A stretch of 45,208 nucleotides of DNA, taken from Actinomycetota bacterium. GTDB taxonomy: Bacteria > Actinomycetota > Acidimicrobiia > Acidimicrobiales > Ilumatobacteraceae. Position numbers and translations under genes: made by a program. Below, one piece after another: positions 8,368 to 16,592 of the stretch. The notes below the pieces were generated by a model, which was not told the DNA's origin, did no database searches, and saw only the letters and a list, made by a program, of their open reading frames with translations. The DNA lies in NCBI GenBank assembly GCA_016871395.1, contig VFYV01000015.1:1-45208 (forward strand). Direction: 5' to 3'. Each line of letters begins with the position of its first letter. Position 1 is the first letter of the stretch.

Positions 8368-9132
8368 ATGAGCAGCACCGGACACCGCGCCGACGGACGC
8401 CTCCACGACGAACTTCGTCCTCTGTCGTTCGAGCGTGATTTCACCGAGATGGCCGACGGCAGCGTGCTGGTGTCGTTCGGTCGCACGCGCGTGCTGTGCA
8501 CCGCCAGCATCGACGAGGATGTGCCGCGCTGGATGAGGAACAGTGGAAAGGGCTGGGTGACCGCGGAATACTCCATGCTTCCGGGTTCGTCCCCCGAGCG
8601 CGTCGACCGCGAAGCGGCCAAGGGCAAGCAGAGTGGTCGAACCGTCGAAATACAGCGACTCATCGGCCGCAGTCTGCGTGCCGCGTGCGACATGCACCTG
8701 TTGGGCGAGCGACAAGTCGTGGTGGACTGTGACGTGTTGCAGGCCGACGGTGGTACGCGAACCGCCTCGATTTGTGGCGGCTACCTCGCGCTCCACGATG
8801 CCCTCACCCGACTGGTGCGGTCGGGGGCCATCGCGCGACATCCGCTCACCTCGTTGTGTGCCGCTATCAGCGTGGGCATCGTCGGCGGATCACCCGTGAT
8901 CGATCTTCCCTACGTCGAGGACAGCAGTGCCGAGGTCGACATGAACGTCGTGATGCTCCGTGACAAGGTCTCTGGTCAGGCGCGCTTCGTCGAAGTTCAG
9001 GGCACCGCCGAGGGCATGGCGTTCACGCGGAGCGAGTTGGACTCCTTGCTCGGTTTGGCCGAGAACGGACTGGGCGAAATCTTCGACCTGCAGTTGCAAT
9101 TGATCGCCAGCGAGCCCGCACGGCGCTCGTGA
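8368..9132 (+). CDS. rph: Ribonuclease PH
   Basis: A 254-residue phosphorolytic 3'-5' exoribonuclease that trims tRNA 3' ends using phosphate. The family opening (R-x-D-G-R near residue 7, [10 protein letters not shown]), the ARG-rich [17 protein letters not shown] segment and the [14 protein letters not shown] motif are present. It forms a hexamer in the family. The ATG at 8368 is preceded by ACGGAGAAG (8357-8365), a plausible ribosome binding site. The stop overlaps the rdgB GTG start by 4 nt. Confidence 0.95.
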   Translation: MSSTGHRADGRLHDELRPLSFERDFTEMADGSVLVSFGRTRVLCTASIDEDVPRWMRNSGKGWVTAEYSMLPGSSPERVDREAAKGKQSGRTVEIQRLIGRSLRAACDMHLLGERQVVVDCDVLQADGGTRTASICGGYLALHDALTRLVRSGAIARHPLTSLCAAISVGIVGGSPVIDLPYVEDSSAEVDMNVVMLRDKVSGQARFVEVQGTAEGMAFTRSELDSLLGLAENGLGEIFDLQLQLIASEPARRS

Positions 9133-9752
9133 ACGTGTCGGCGTCGCCCAACCGGCCCGTGTTGGTGTGCGCCTCGGCCAACCCCGACAAGGTCCGCGAG
9201 ATCGAACTCCTCCTTGTCGGGCTCGTCGACCTGCGTCCACGGCCCGCCGCTGTCCCCGATGTCGACGAAACGGCCGACACGTTGGTCGGCAACGCGCGTC
9301 GGAAGGCCCAAGCCGTTCGCGACGCCACCTCGATGGCGGCGGTGGCCGACGACACCGGTCTGTTCATCGAGGCCCTGCCCGGAGAACTGGGCGTGCGCAC
9401 CGCTCGCTACGCGTCGGATCAACCGCGACACGCGACCGATCCCTACCGAGCCAATCGGGACAAGTTGTTGGTCGCTTTGTCGGACATCGCCGACGCTCGC
9501 GGTCGACGGGCGCGCTTCGTCACCGTGGTGGTGGTGTCGTATCCCGACGGAACCGAACTCGTCGTCGAGGGAGAGTGCTCGGGAACCATCGCCACCGAGG
9601 AGCGCGGTGAGGGTGGCTTCGGCTTCGATTCGTTGTTCGTTCCCGATGAGGGAGATGGTCGCACCTTCGCCGAGATGTCCGACGGGGAGAAGAACTCCCT
9701 GTCGCACCGCGCTCGAGCATTCGTGGCTTTGGTCGGTGCGCTGCCGGATTGA
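9129..9752 (+). CDS. rdgB: XTP/dITP diphosphatase (RdgB/HAM1)
   Basis: A 207-residue house-cleaning pyrophosphatase that hydrolyses non-canonical purine triphosphates such as dITP and XTP to monophosphates, keeping them out of DNA. The substrate-binding SANPDK motif near the N terminus, the catalytic VADDTGLFI segment with paired aspartates, GGFGFDSLF and the final SHRARA are present. The GTG start overlaps the rph stop, giving an rph-rdgB coupled pair. It converges on the next gene with 4 nt between stops. Confidence 0.93.
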   Translation: MNVSASPNRPVLVCASANPDKVREIELLLVGLVDLRPRPAAVPDVDETADTLVGNARRKAQAVRDATSMAAVADDTGLFIEALPGELGVRTARYASDQPRHATDPYRANRDKLLVALSDIADARGRRARFVTVVVVSYPDGTELVVEGECSGTIATEERGEGGFGFDSLFVPDEGDGRTFAEMSDGEKNSLSHRARAFVALVGALPD

Positions 9753-9756
9753 CCGG

Positions 9757-10824
9757 TCACCAATGACGAAGTTCCACCGGCCACACCTCGGTCACCTCTT
9801 CACCCCAGCGCGGGACCACGTGGATGTCCGCGTGGAGGGCGATGGTCGGGTCGATGTGCGCGGGTCGCACCGCCACCCGCTCGCCGATCGCCGGCAGTGA
9901 GCCGTCGTTCATCGAAAAGGTGGTGTGCTCGTCGCTGCAGAACCACACCGTCGCCTCGTCGATGTACGGGTTGCCGTGGTCCATTCCCAACGATTTGAGC
10001 CCCACGTCGATCACGGCCCAGGACCCGGAGTCGCGGGACGTGGTGGATACCGCGGTGCCCACGACGTAGAGGGCTTGCTCGAAGGGGAGTGGTTGTGCCC
10101 CGTAGCTGGAGTCCATCAACGCGTAGCTGCCGGCTTGCACCTCGTTGATTCGACCCAACACGGGATCGTCGTTGTCGAACACGTGGTAGGTGCCGGTACC
10201 TCCGGCCGAGATGATGCGACATTCCTCGCCGGTCACGTCGACCAACGAGTCGAAGGCCTCCACCAACGAACTCATGCAGGCCTTGACCTTGCGCGGCTTG
10301 TCTTCCTCGGGAACGGTCATCAGGTGACCCTCGTAACCCATCACGCCACGAACCGTCAGTCCCGCCGCCTGGGCACGTTCGGCGAGCGAGCGAGCCTCCT
10401 CGGGCGCACATCCGCAACGGGGCAGGCCCACGTTCACATCGATCAACACGTGACGCAGTCCGGCGGCGGCGGCCAGGTCGACGGTCACGGTCGAATCCAC
10501 CGCCACCGTCACCGTGATCCCGCTCTCGCGCTCGGCCGCCGCCATCGCCGCCAATCGGTGCGAATCGACGGTTTCGTTCGCCAACAGCAGGTCGCTTCCG
10601 ACACCGGCCCGAGCCATTCCGACCACCTCGAGGGGCGTGGCACAGGTGAAGGAGTGATGCCCGGCTTCCACTTGACGACGGGCGATCCCGAGACATTTGT
10701 GGGCCTTGACATGGGGACGCAACCTGGAGCCGGGACGGGCCGCCGACATGGTGGCGAGGTTCCGCTCCAGAACCTCGAGGCTCAGCACCAACGCGGGGGT
10801 GGGCAGTTCGGGCAGAGCGACCAT
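9757..10824 (-). CDS. D-threonine aldolase-like PLP enzyme (DSD1 / alanine racemase-like fold)
   Basis: A 355-residue fold-type III PLP enzyme. The RPHVKAHK motif (36-43) carries the PLP lysine, probably K40 by alignment with alanine racemase. The C-terminal metal site reads H323-I-D325. In this family D-threonine aldolases use His plus Asp, whereas eukaryotic D-serine dehydratases use His plus Cys, so aldolase-type chemistry (D-threonine to glycine and acetaldehyde) is favoured but not proven. The ATG lies 13 nt beyond the 3' end of tRNA-Leu on the same strand, so a shared transcript is likely. A weak AAAAGAG precedes the start. Confidence 0.78.
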   Translation of the reverse strand: MVALPELPTPALVLSLEVLERNLATMSAARPGSRLRPHVKAHKCLGIARRQVEAGHHSFTCATPLEVVGMARAGVGSDLLLANETVDSHRLAAMAAAERESGITVTVAVDSTVTVDLAAAAGLRHVLIDVNVGLPRCGCAPEEARSLAERAQAAGLTVRGVMGYEGHLMTVPEEDKPRKVKACMSSLVEAFDSLVDVTGEECRIISAGGTGTYHVFDNDDPVLGRINEVQAGSYALMDSSYGAQPLPFEQALYVVGTAVSTTSRDSGSWAVIDVGLKSLGMDHGNPYIDEATVWFCSDEHTTFSMNDGSLPAIGERVAVRPAHIDPTIALHADIHVVPRWGEEVTEVWPVELRHW

Positions 10825-10837
10825 GGCTCTTTTCTAG

Positions 10838-10919
10838 TGCGGGCGGAGGGACTTGAACCCACACTCCTTGCGGAACAGGAACCTAAATCCTGCGCGTCTG
10901 CCAGTTTCGCCACGCCCGC
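10838..10919 (-). tRNA. tRNA-Leu (anticodon UAG)
   Basis: An 82-nt cloverleaf read from the minus strand. The acceptor arms GCGGGCG and CGCCCGC pair perfectly with discriminator A. The anticodon stem CAGGA/TCCTG encloses the loop TTTAGGT, giving UAG (complement of 10883-10885) for the CUA codon. The long variable arm is typical of class II tRNA-Leu, and the T arm contains GTTCAAG. CCA is not encoded. Confidence 0.95.
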
Positions 10920-10937
10920 GCGTGTCGTGCGTGCCAC

Positions 10938-10943
10938 AGGCTA
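10938..10943 (-). promoter_or_regulatory. Putative -10 box of the tRNA-Leu transcript
   Basis: TAGCCT on the minus strand lies 18 nt upstream of the mature tRNA 5' end. It shares two bases with the -10 box of the divergent EthD gene on the plus strand. Confidence 0.5.
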
Positions 10944-10947
10944 CGGT
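10942..10947 (+). promoter_or_regulatory. Leaderless-type -10 box of the EthD-like gene
   Basis: TACGGT is followed by 6 nt and the ATG at 10954. It overlaps the minus-strand TAGCCT box of tRNA-Leu, forming a back-to-back promoter. Confidence 0.55.
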
Positions 10948-10953
10948 CTGACG

Positions 10954-11244
10954 ATGATCAAAGTGAGCGTCTACTACCCGTCATCGGAGGGCTCCACCTT
11001 CGACCACGACTACTACCGAACCACCCATGTTCCGTTGGCTGTCGCGGCTTGGAAGCCCACATCCACCGTCATCGACAAGGGCGTCAACGGTCCGCACGTG
11101 GCTGCCGTGCACATGACTTTCGAATCGATGGAGGCGATGGGTGCCGCCCTCGGATCACCTCTCACCGCCGAGGTGCAGGCTGATGTGCCGAACTACACCA
11201 ACATCGTCCCGGTGATGCAGATATCCGAGGTCGTCGAGGACTGA
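10954..11244 (+). CDS. EthD domain-containing protein
   Basis: A 96-residue protein with an opening IKVSVYYPS strand, a YYRTTHVPLA helix (the conserved H of EthD proteins) and the late YTNIVPVMQISEV strand. The family forms dimeric ferredoxin-like barrels and is often of unknown role; the founding EthD supports ether degradation in Rhodococcus. No partner oxygenase is nearby, so the function is open. The ATG at 10954 follows a leaderless-type promoter; the much longer open frame upstream is antisense to the aldolase and tRNA. Confidence 0.8.
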   Translation: MIKVSVYYPSSEGSTFDHDYYRTTHVPLAVAAWKPTSTVIDKGVNGPHVAAVHMTFESMEAMGAALGSPLTAEVQADVPNYTNIVPVMQISEVVED

Positions 11245-11254
11245 TTCGTTCGTC

Positions 11255-11929
11255 TCAGTCGGCGGGCGCGATGCGATAACTGCAACGGCCGTCACCAGCC
11301 AGGGCGTGTCGGGTGCGCTCGACGGAAACATCGGTGCCCAGCGCAACTCGGAAAGCCGTCAATTCGGATTCGCACAGCGAGCCACACGACTTGGCCGCGT
11401 CACTGATCGCACAGTGGTGTTCGGTGAGGATCATCGCACCGTCGCTCGCCGTCACCGCCTCGGCTCGGTAACCCTCGAGGTCGCGCTGACGAGCCAGTCT
11501 GGCCACCCGTTCACTCAGGGGTCCGCGTCCGATCGACTCGCGGTAATTCGCCGCTTGTCGCTCGCCTCGACGGGCGAGGACGCGTTCGAGAGCGTCGGGT
11601 CCGAGTTCGCTTTCGATCGCGCTCAGCAAGTCGACGACCAGATCGTCGTGGCGATCGGGGAAGGCGGTGGGGAAGACGTCGACGATCGAGGATGGACCGT
11701 CGCGATCGAGGGTCCAGTGCAGAGCTGGTCGCCCCCGATGTCGCGCATCGATCGGGTGGTCGGCGGTGTCGCGGCGAACCACCCCGTCGACCTCCAGTTG
11801 CTCGAGATGCTGTCGCATCGCGGCGTCGCTCACGCCCATCAGTCGGGCCAGGTCGGGGGCGGTGGCCGACAGGACGGTCTGAAGGTGCTCGACGATGCGT
11901 TGTTTGGTTCCACCGCCGAGGGAAGTCAC
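11255..11929 (-). CDS. SufR-like Fe-S-sensing transcriptional regulator
   Basis: A 224-residue protein with an N-terminal winged helix-turn-helix (about 8-55: TKQRIVEHL, then a recognition helix at MRQHLEQLE) and a C-terminal cysteine cluster C173-x8-C182-x3-C186, then C216 in DGRCSYRI. This matches SufR-type regulators that bind a Fe-S cluster and repress Fe-S assembly genes. No suf genes are in the window; the divergent neighbours are PLP enzymes of the cysteine synthase type, so a link to cysteine or sulfur supply is possible but unproven. The GTG start follows a TAGCCT box, and a palindrome lies in the shared promoter region. Confidence 0.8.
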   Translation of the reverse strand: MTSLGGGTKQRIVEHLQTVLSATAPDLARLMGVSDAAMRQHLEQLEVDGVVRRDTADHPIDARHRGRPALHWTLDRDGPSSIVDVFPTAFPDRHDDLVVDLLSAIESELGPDALERVLARRGERQAANYRESIGRGPLSERVARLARQRDLEGYRAEAVTASDGAMILTEHHCAISDAAKSCGSLCESELTAFRVALGTDVSVERTRHALAGDGRCSYRIAPAD

Positions 11930-11935
11930 GCCGCG

Positions 11936-11941
11936 AGGCTA
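11936..11941 (-). promoter_or_regulatory. Leaderless-type -10 box of the SufR-like gene
   Basis: On the minus strand TAGCCT is followed by a 6-nt spacer and the GTG at 11929. Confidence 0.55.
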
Positions 11942-11952
11942 CCCGAATATCG

Positions 11953-11966
11953 CAAGTGGTCACTTG
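11953..11966. promoter_or_regulatory. Palindromic operator candidate between sufR-like and PLP genes
   Basis: CAAGTG-GT-CACTTG is a perfect 6-bp inverted repeat with a 2-nt centre. It lies about 30 nt upstream of the SufR-like start codon, over the expected -35 zone, and 54 nt upstream of the divergent PLP gene. Its position suits autoregulation; binding by the SufR-like protein is inference. Confidence 0.5.
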
Positions 11967-12007
11967 GCAAATACCGGGTCCAGCACGCCTTTCGGGCGAT
12001 CCTTTGA

Positions 12008-12013
12008 CAAACT
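12008..12013 (+). promoter_or_regulatory. Leaderless-type -10 box of the cysteine-synthase-like gene
   Basis: CAAACT is followed by 6 nt and GTG at 12020. The same hexamer precedes ispG. An alternative reading uses AAAGG (12016-12020) as a ribosome binding site for the in-frame GTG at 12029. Confidence 0.4.
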
Positions 12014-12019
12014 GTAAAG

Positions 12020-13561
12020 GTGACCGTCGTGGACCGATCCTCATCTCCCGCCACTCGATTCGCCCTCGAGAACCAATTCGGGTTGGCCGATCGCGTGGTG
12101 GATTCCGGCGCCGTGTCGAACAGTGTGAAGCGGTTCCGCGAGCAGGGCATCGTGTTGCCCACCTTCGCCCAGGTCGCCGACCCCTCCTTAGTCGACCCGT
12201 CGATCGTCGCCGACGCCGATCCGCAAGGACCCGATGCCCGCAACCTGTGGCGGGTCCATTGGTACAACGACCTTCAGGGTCGTCGCACCCCGGTTCCCGA
12301 CCACGTGGTGTTGCCGGGCGAACTGACCGGAGTTCCCAATCCGATCATCGTGGTGTTCGGCGATCGTTTCCCGATGATCACCGCCCACAAGGTGTTGGCC
12401 GCCTACTCGTGTCTTGCCCCCCGCGTGGTGACCGGTCAGTTCGATCCCACGCGCCATCGGGCCATCTGGCCGTCGACGGGCAACTACGCCCGTGGGGGTG
12501 TGGCCATCAGCCGCATCATGGGGTGTCGAGGTGTGGCGATCCTGCCGGCAGGTATGAGCCAGGAGCGTTTCGACTGGCTCGACCGTTGGTGCGCCAATCC
12601 CGCCGAAGACGTCATCAAGACCGTGGGCACCGAGAGCAACGTGAAGGAGATCTACGACGCCTGCAACGAGTTGGCCACGGACCCCGGCAATTTCATCTTC
12701 AATCAGTTCTGCGAGTTCGCCAATCATCTCGGGCACTACGAGGTGACCGGTCGGGCGTTGGGTCACGTCTTCGACACCGTCCGCGCGGCGATGAAGAAGG
12801 CCGGTCGCGACATCTCCCTGGCGGCGTTCACGTCGGCTACCGGGTCCGCCGGCACCATCGCGGCCGGAGACCGCCTGAAGGATGATTACGGCGCCCGAAT
12901 CGTGGCCGTCGAAGCTCTCGAGTGCCCCACCATGCTGGAGAACGGCTACGGGGAACACAACATCCAAGGCATCGGCGACAAGCACATCCCCCTCATCCAC
13001 AACATCACGAACACCGACGTGGTGTGCGCCATCAGCGATCAGGCCACCGACGAACTGGACGTCTTGTTCAACTCGGCGGCCGGTCGCGCTTACATGGCCG
13101 ACAAGAAGGGACTCTCGACCGACCTCATCGCCGCTTTGGAGCACTTCGGCTTCTCGGCCATCTGCAACACGCTCGCGGCCATCAAGACCTCGAAGTTGTT
13201 GAACCTCGGCCCCGACGAGGCGGTCATCACCATCGCCACCGATGGGGCCGCTCTGTACCCGAGTTCGCGCGTGGCCACGGTGAGTAGCCGCTTCGGTGGC
13301 GAGATGAGTTCCGCGGACGCCGCCGAGGTGTGGGGTCGTCATCTGGGGCACGTCACCACCGAGGACATGATCGAGTGCACCGAGCGCGACCGCAACCGTA
13401 TCTTCAACCTCGGCTACTACACCTGGGTCGAGCAACAGGGGACTCCGTTCGAGTTGTTCGAGGCCCGTCGCGATCAGTCCTTCTGGCGGGGACTCCGCCG
13501 GTACACACCGCTGTGGGACGAGATGATCACCGAGTTCAACGCCCGCGTGGCAGCCGCTTGA
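12020..13561 (+). CDS. PLP-dependent cysteine synthase-like protein, substrate unknown
   Basis: A 513-residue fold-type II PLP enzyme, much longer than ordinary cysteine synthases (about 300-320). The candidate PLP lysine is K124 ([10 protein letters not shown]), followed by a substrate/phosphate loop STGN (152-155). Later segments ([26 protein letters not shown]) resemble the family core; the extra C-terminal 130 residues include [17 protein letters not shown]. The exact reaction cannot be assigned. The start may be GTG 12020 (leaderless) or GTG 12029 (preceded by AAAGG). The gene is divergent from the SufR-like regulator and followed by another PLP enzyme after 13 nt. Confidence 0.75.
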   Translation: MTVVDRSSSPATRFALENQFGLADRVVDSGAVSNSVKRFREQGIVLPTFAQVADPSLVDPSIVADADPQGPDARNLWRVHWYNDLQGRRTPVPDHVVLPGELTGVPNPIIVVFGDRFPMITAHKVLAAYSCLAPRVVTGQFDPTRHRAIWPSTGNYARGGVAISRIMGCRGVAILPAGMSQERFDWLDRWCANPAEDVIKTVGTESNVKEIYDACNELATDPGNFIFNQFCEFANHLGHYEVTGRALGHVFDTVRAAMKKAGRDISLAAFTSATGSAGTIAAGDRLKDDYGARIVAVEALECPTMLENGYGEHNIQGIGDKHIPLIHNITNTDVVCAISDQATDELDVLFNSAAGRAYMADKKGLSTDLIAALEHFGFSAICNTLAAIKTSKLLNLGPDEAVITIATDGAALYPSSRVATVSSRFGGEMSSADAAEVWGRHLGHVTTEDMIECTERDRNRIFNLGYYTWVEQQGTPFELFEARRDQSFWRGLRRYTPLWDEMITEFNARVAAA

Positions 13562-13574
13562 TCCGGTTGGGGCG

Positions 13575-14843
13575 ATGATCGACGGGTTCCGGTGCGCGTC
13601 GTGCGGGGCGTTCGTCGGCCTCGACGCCGTCGCGCCGTGGCGGTGCCCGAACGAGAACGGAGATCGCCGGCACGTCCTGTTGCGCATGGAGCGTGCCGAC
13701 GTGGGAGATCCCCTCGTGTCGGCCGATGGCGACGAAGCGAACCCCTTCATACGTTTCCGTCGCCTCATGGCGTGGCACGCGTTCGCGCTGGCGCACGGAA
13801 TGTCCGATGCCGAAACCGTGCAGTTGGTGCGCGACACCAATGACGGATTCCACACGACACCAGTTACCCGTTCGTCGTCGTTGAGCGACGAACTCGGGTT
13901 CGGCCCGACGGGGGGCGTGTGGGTGAAAGACGAGACCGGCAACGTCGGTGGAAGTCAAAAGGCCCGCCACCTGATGTCGATTCTGCTCCACCTGCGGGTT
14001 GCTGAGTCGTTGGGACTGGTGTCGTGGACGGAACCCACGCGACCGTCGCTGGCCATCTCTTCGTGTGGCAATGCTGCCATCGCCGCTGCGACCCTGGCCC
14101 ACGCCGCCAAGTGGCCGCTCGACGTTTTCATTCCGGAATGGGCCAGCGGCCTGACGGTGAGTTCACTCGAATCTCTCGGCGCCAGAATCAACCGATGCCC
14201 CCGGCGAGCCGGAGATCCTCCCGGCGATCCGACGGTGCTTCGTTTTCGCGAGGCGGTGGCCAAGGGCGCCATACCGTTCAGCGTTCAGGGTCCCGAAAAC
14301 GCCTTGTGCCTCGATGGGGGGCGCACGTTCGGTTGGGAGTTGGGGGAGTCGTTGGGTGGCGAGGGAATCGACGCGGTCGACGCTCTTTTCGTGCAGGTCG
14401 GTGGCGGTGCGTTCGCCGCCGCCGTATCCCGCGGTGCGCGCGAGACCGGTTTACGAGCCCCCCTGTTCGCGGTGCAAACCGAGGGATGCGCGCCGTTGGC
14501 GCGTGCTTGGTCCTCGGCGCGCGACGATGAAGTGATGGCCCGGCACTGGAGCGAGCACATGAGGGCCTGGGAGTCCGAGCCTCGTTCCCTCGCTGACGGC
14601 ATCCTCGACGACGAGACTTACGACTGGGTCGCCGACGTCATCGAACTGCGCACCACGGGCGGACGGGTGGTGGTGGCACGGGAACACAACGTCATTCGGG
14701 CCTCGTTGATGGCGCCGTCGATCTCGGGAATCGATGTCAGCCCCACCGGCGCGGCGGGACTGGCCGGATTGATGGAGTGTCGTTCCCATATCGACGACGA
14801 CGCCCGGGTGGTGGTGGCGTTCTCAGGGGTGAGGCGCGACTAG
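13575..14843 (+). CDS. Threonine synthase-like PLP enzyme with N-terminal zinc-ribbon
   Basis: A 422-residue fold-type II PLP enzyme. N-terminal C7-x2-C10-x13-C24 resembles the partial zinc ribbon seen in some threonine synthase homologues. The PLP lysine is K129 in KDETGNVGGSQKARH, and SSCGNAAIA (162-170) forms the phosphate/carboxylate loop. A later VGGGAFAAAV is the glycine-rich PLP-phosphate site. Threonine synthase proper would read NPTGSFKDRG, so a different beta-replacing or eliminating reaction is likely. It starts 13 nt after the previous PLP gene, indicating an operon, and its stop overlaps the convergent carbonic anhydrase stop by 4 nt. Confidence 0.7.
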   Translation: MIDGFRCASCGAFVGLDAVAPWRCPNENGDRRHVLLRMERADVGDPLVSADGDEANPFIRFRRLMAWHAFALAHGMSDAETVQLVRDTNDGFHTTPVTRSSSLSDELGFGPTGGVWVKDETGNVGGSQKARHLMSILLHLRVAESLGLVSWTEPTRPSLAISSCGNAAIAAATLAHAAKWPLDVFIPEWASGLTVSSLESLGARINRCPRRAGDPPGDPTVLRFREAVAKGAIPFSVQGPENALCLDGGRTFGWELGESLGGEGIDAVDALFVQVGGGAFAAAVSRGARETGLRAPLFAVQTEGCAPLARAWSSARDDEVMARHWSEHMRAWESEPRSLADGILDDETYDWVADVIELRTTGGRVVVAREHNVIRASLMAPSISGIDVSPTGAAGLAGLMECRSHIDDDARVVVAFSGVRRD

Positions 14844-15361
14844 CGAGCGGCGTCGACCTCGCGCAGATTTCCGTCGTCCACGTCGTAGACGAAGCCGCGG
14901 ATGTGGATCTTGTGCACGATGAAAGGACTCGAGCGCAGTCGGTCCATGCTCCGTCGGACGCTCTGCGCGGGGTCTCCGAAGGACTCGAAGTCAAACCTCG
15001 GCCGGACACCGCACTCTTTCTCGATCTGGTCCTTGAGATCGTCCTCGTTCACCTTCTGAAGCCCGCAGTCGGTGTGGTGGATGAGGATCACCTCGCGCGT
15101 GCCGAGTAGGCGTTGGGACAGCACCAGTGAGCGGATGACGTCGTCGGTCACCACACCGCCGGCGTTGCGGATGATGTGAGCGTCACCCGGGTCCAAGCCG
15201 AGAAGTCGCCCGACGTCCAGTCGACTGTCCATGCAGGCCACGATGGCTAGGTGGCGTTGCGGTGAGGAAGCCCGTCCGCGGTCGGCGAATTCAGCGGCGA
15301 AACGGCGGTTGTTGGCGACGAGTTCGTCGGTACTCGGTGTGAATTGTGAGGGGTTCGCCAC
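14840..15361 (-). CDS. Beta-carbonic anhydrase
   Basis: A 173-residue zinc enzyme interconverting CO2 and bicarbonate. Zinc ligands C43 (in CMDSRLD), H96 and C99 (in HHTDCG) are present together with the D45/R47 dyad. The length fits the compact actinobacterial and plant-like beta class. The GTG start at 15361 is preceded by a CAGAAT box 6 nt upstream, and the promoter faces that of clpP. Confidence 0.93.
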   Translation of the reverse strand: MANPSQFTPSTDELVANNRRFAAEFADRGRASSPQRHLAIVACMDSRLDVGRLLGLDPGDAHIIRNAGGVVTDDVIRSLVLSQRLLGTREVILIHHTDCGLQKVNEDDLKDQIEKECGVRPRFDFESFGDPAQSVRRSMDRLRSSPFIVHKIHIRGFVYDVDDGNLREVDAAR

Positions 15362-15367
15362 TCCGTC

Positions 15368-15373
15368 ATTCTG
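15368..15373 (-). promoter_or_regulatory. Leaderless-type -10 box of carbonic anhydrase
   Basis: On the minus strand CAGAAT is followed by 6 nt and the GTG at 15361. It deviates from TAnnnT at the first base. Confidence 0.4.
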
Positions 15374-15386
15374 CCCCGTACAGGGC

Positions 15387-15392
15387 TAGTCT
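15387..15392 (+). promoter_or_regulatory. Leaderless-type -10 box of clpP
   Basis: TAGTCT is followed by 6 nt and the ATG at 15399. No Shine-Dalgarno site is seen. Confidence 0.6.
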
Positions 15393-15398
15393 CACGAC

Positions 15399-16001
15399 AT
15401 GATTTCCGACATGGACCCCGGACGCCCGATGAATCTCGATGCCGGTGATCCCGGCCGCGCCGACATTTTCACGCGGTTGTTGAAAAATCGTGTCGTCATG
15501 CTCGGAACCGACGTCAACGACGACATCGCGAATCAACTGTGCGCGCAGTTGCTGTACCTCGAGGGTGAGGATTCCGATGCTGACATCTGGTTGTACATCA
15601 ACAGCCCCGGAGGTTCCGTCACCGCCGGCATGGCCATTTACGACACGATGCAGTTTGTCAGTTGCGACGTGGCCACGGTCTGCATGGGTCTCGCGGCGTC
15701 GATGGGTCAGTTCCTGCTCACCGCGGGCGCCCAGGGCAAGCGATACACGTTGCCCAACGCCCGCATCATGATGCATCAACCTCTGGCGGGTCTGCGCGGG
15801 CAGGCCACCGACATCTCCATTCAGGTCGAGCAACTCGGCTACACCAAGAAGCGCATGGCCGAACTGACCGCCTTTCACAGTGGTCAAACGCTCGAGCGCA
15901 TCCAGGCCGACGCCGAACGCGATCGTTGGTTCACCGCCGAGCAGGCCAAGGAATACGGATTGGTCGACAAGGTCATCTTGAAGCGCGGCGAGATCCTCTG
16001 A
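15399..16001 (+). CDS. clpP: ATP-dependent Clp protease proteolytic subunit
   Basis: A 200-residue serine peptidase that forms the tetradecameric barrel of the Clp protease. Catalytic S101 (GLAASMGQ) and H126 (MMHQPL) are present, and the INSPGGSV oxyanion loop precedes them. This is a single clpP copy without clpX beside it; actinobacteria usually carry two or more, often as a tandem pair, so this may be a standalone paralogue. The start is set by the leaderless-type promoter. Confidence 0.93.
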   Translation: MISDMDPGRPMNLDAGDPGRADIFTRLLKNRVVMLGTDVNDDIANQLCAQLLYLEGEDSDADIWLYINSPGGSVTAGMAIYDTMQFVSCDVATVCMGLAASMGQFLLTAGAQGKRYTLPNARIMMHQPLAGLRGQATDISIQVEQLGYTKKRMAELTAFHSGQTLERIQADAERDRWFTAEQAKEYGLVDKVILKRGEIL

Positions 16002-16026
16002 CTCGTCCCCGCAAAGGTGGCGTCCA

Positions 16027-16464
16027 TCACGGGACCGTCGTGGCGGTCGTGGGGTCCGGTCCTTCGACGCCGATGACGTCGGGCATGGCGATTCCACAAG
16101 TCGACTCCACCCAGGCTGCCACCGCTCGGGCACTGCGCTCGGCCTTGTAGGCCGCATCGGCGAGGTCCTGTCGGCTCCGCGGATCCTCGAAGTCCACGTC
16201 CTGGGCCGAGCGCAGGAGCTCGGTGACGACGTGCCAATCATCACGAATGGCCAATGGGGTGATCGCGTCCAGTTTCTCGTAGCGATCGATGAGGTCACCG
16301 ATCTCGACCGAGGATGAGAGCGGTCCACTGAGGCCGGCCACCGTCCCCGACAGTTCGCCACAGAAGCGGGCTCCGCTGCGGTCGGTGTCGCTACAAGCCA
16401 CCAACGTCGAAGCGATGGCGACGACGAAACCAACGGCCGTGAGGTGACGAGAGCGAACACGCAT
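16027..16464 (-). CDS. Small putative lipoprotein
   Basis: A 145-residue protein with a basic N terminus (MRVRSRH), a hydrophobic stretch and a lipobox LVAC ending at C24, so it is likely lipidated and held on the outer face of the membrane. The mature part is acidic and mostly helical with two further cysteines (near 35 and 127) that could form a disulfide; the end is Thr/Pro-rich. No family is recognised. It is convergent with clpP and divergent from comM. Confidence 0.65.
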   Translation of the reverse strand: MRVRSRHLTAVGFVVAIASTLVACSDTDRSGARFCGELSGTVAGLSGPLSSSVEIGDLIDRYEKLDAITPLAIRDDWHVVTELLRSAQDVDFEDPRSRQDLADAAYKAERSARAVAAWVESTCGIAMPDVIGVEGPDPTTATTVP

Positions 16465-16592
16465 GGCATGGTCAGTCTTTCAGGTCGTTCAGTGGGAATC
16501 CGGTCACCGCGTTCGACGGGTTCTCGCCGGTCGCCGCCCCGAGTCGCACACACGACGTCACGCCGGATCGCCGGTCAGAACGCGAGGTACAC

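Noticed and set aside
12188-13942. Minus-strand open frame of 584 codons
   Set aside because: Antisense to the two PLP enzymes, which show family motifs; the shadow shows none.
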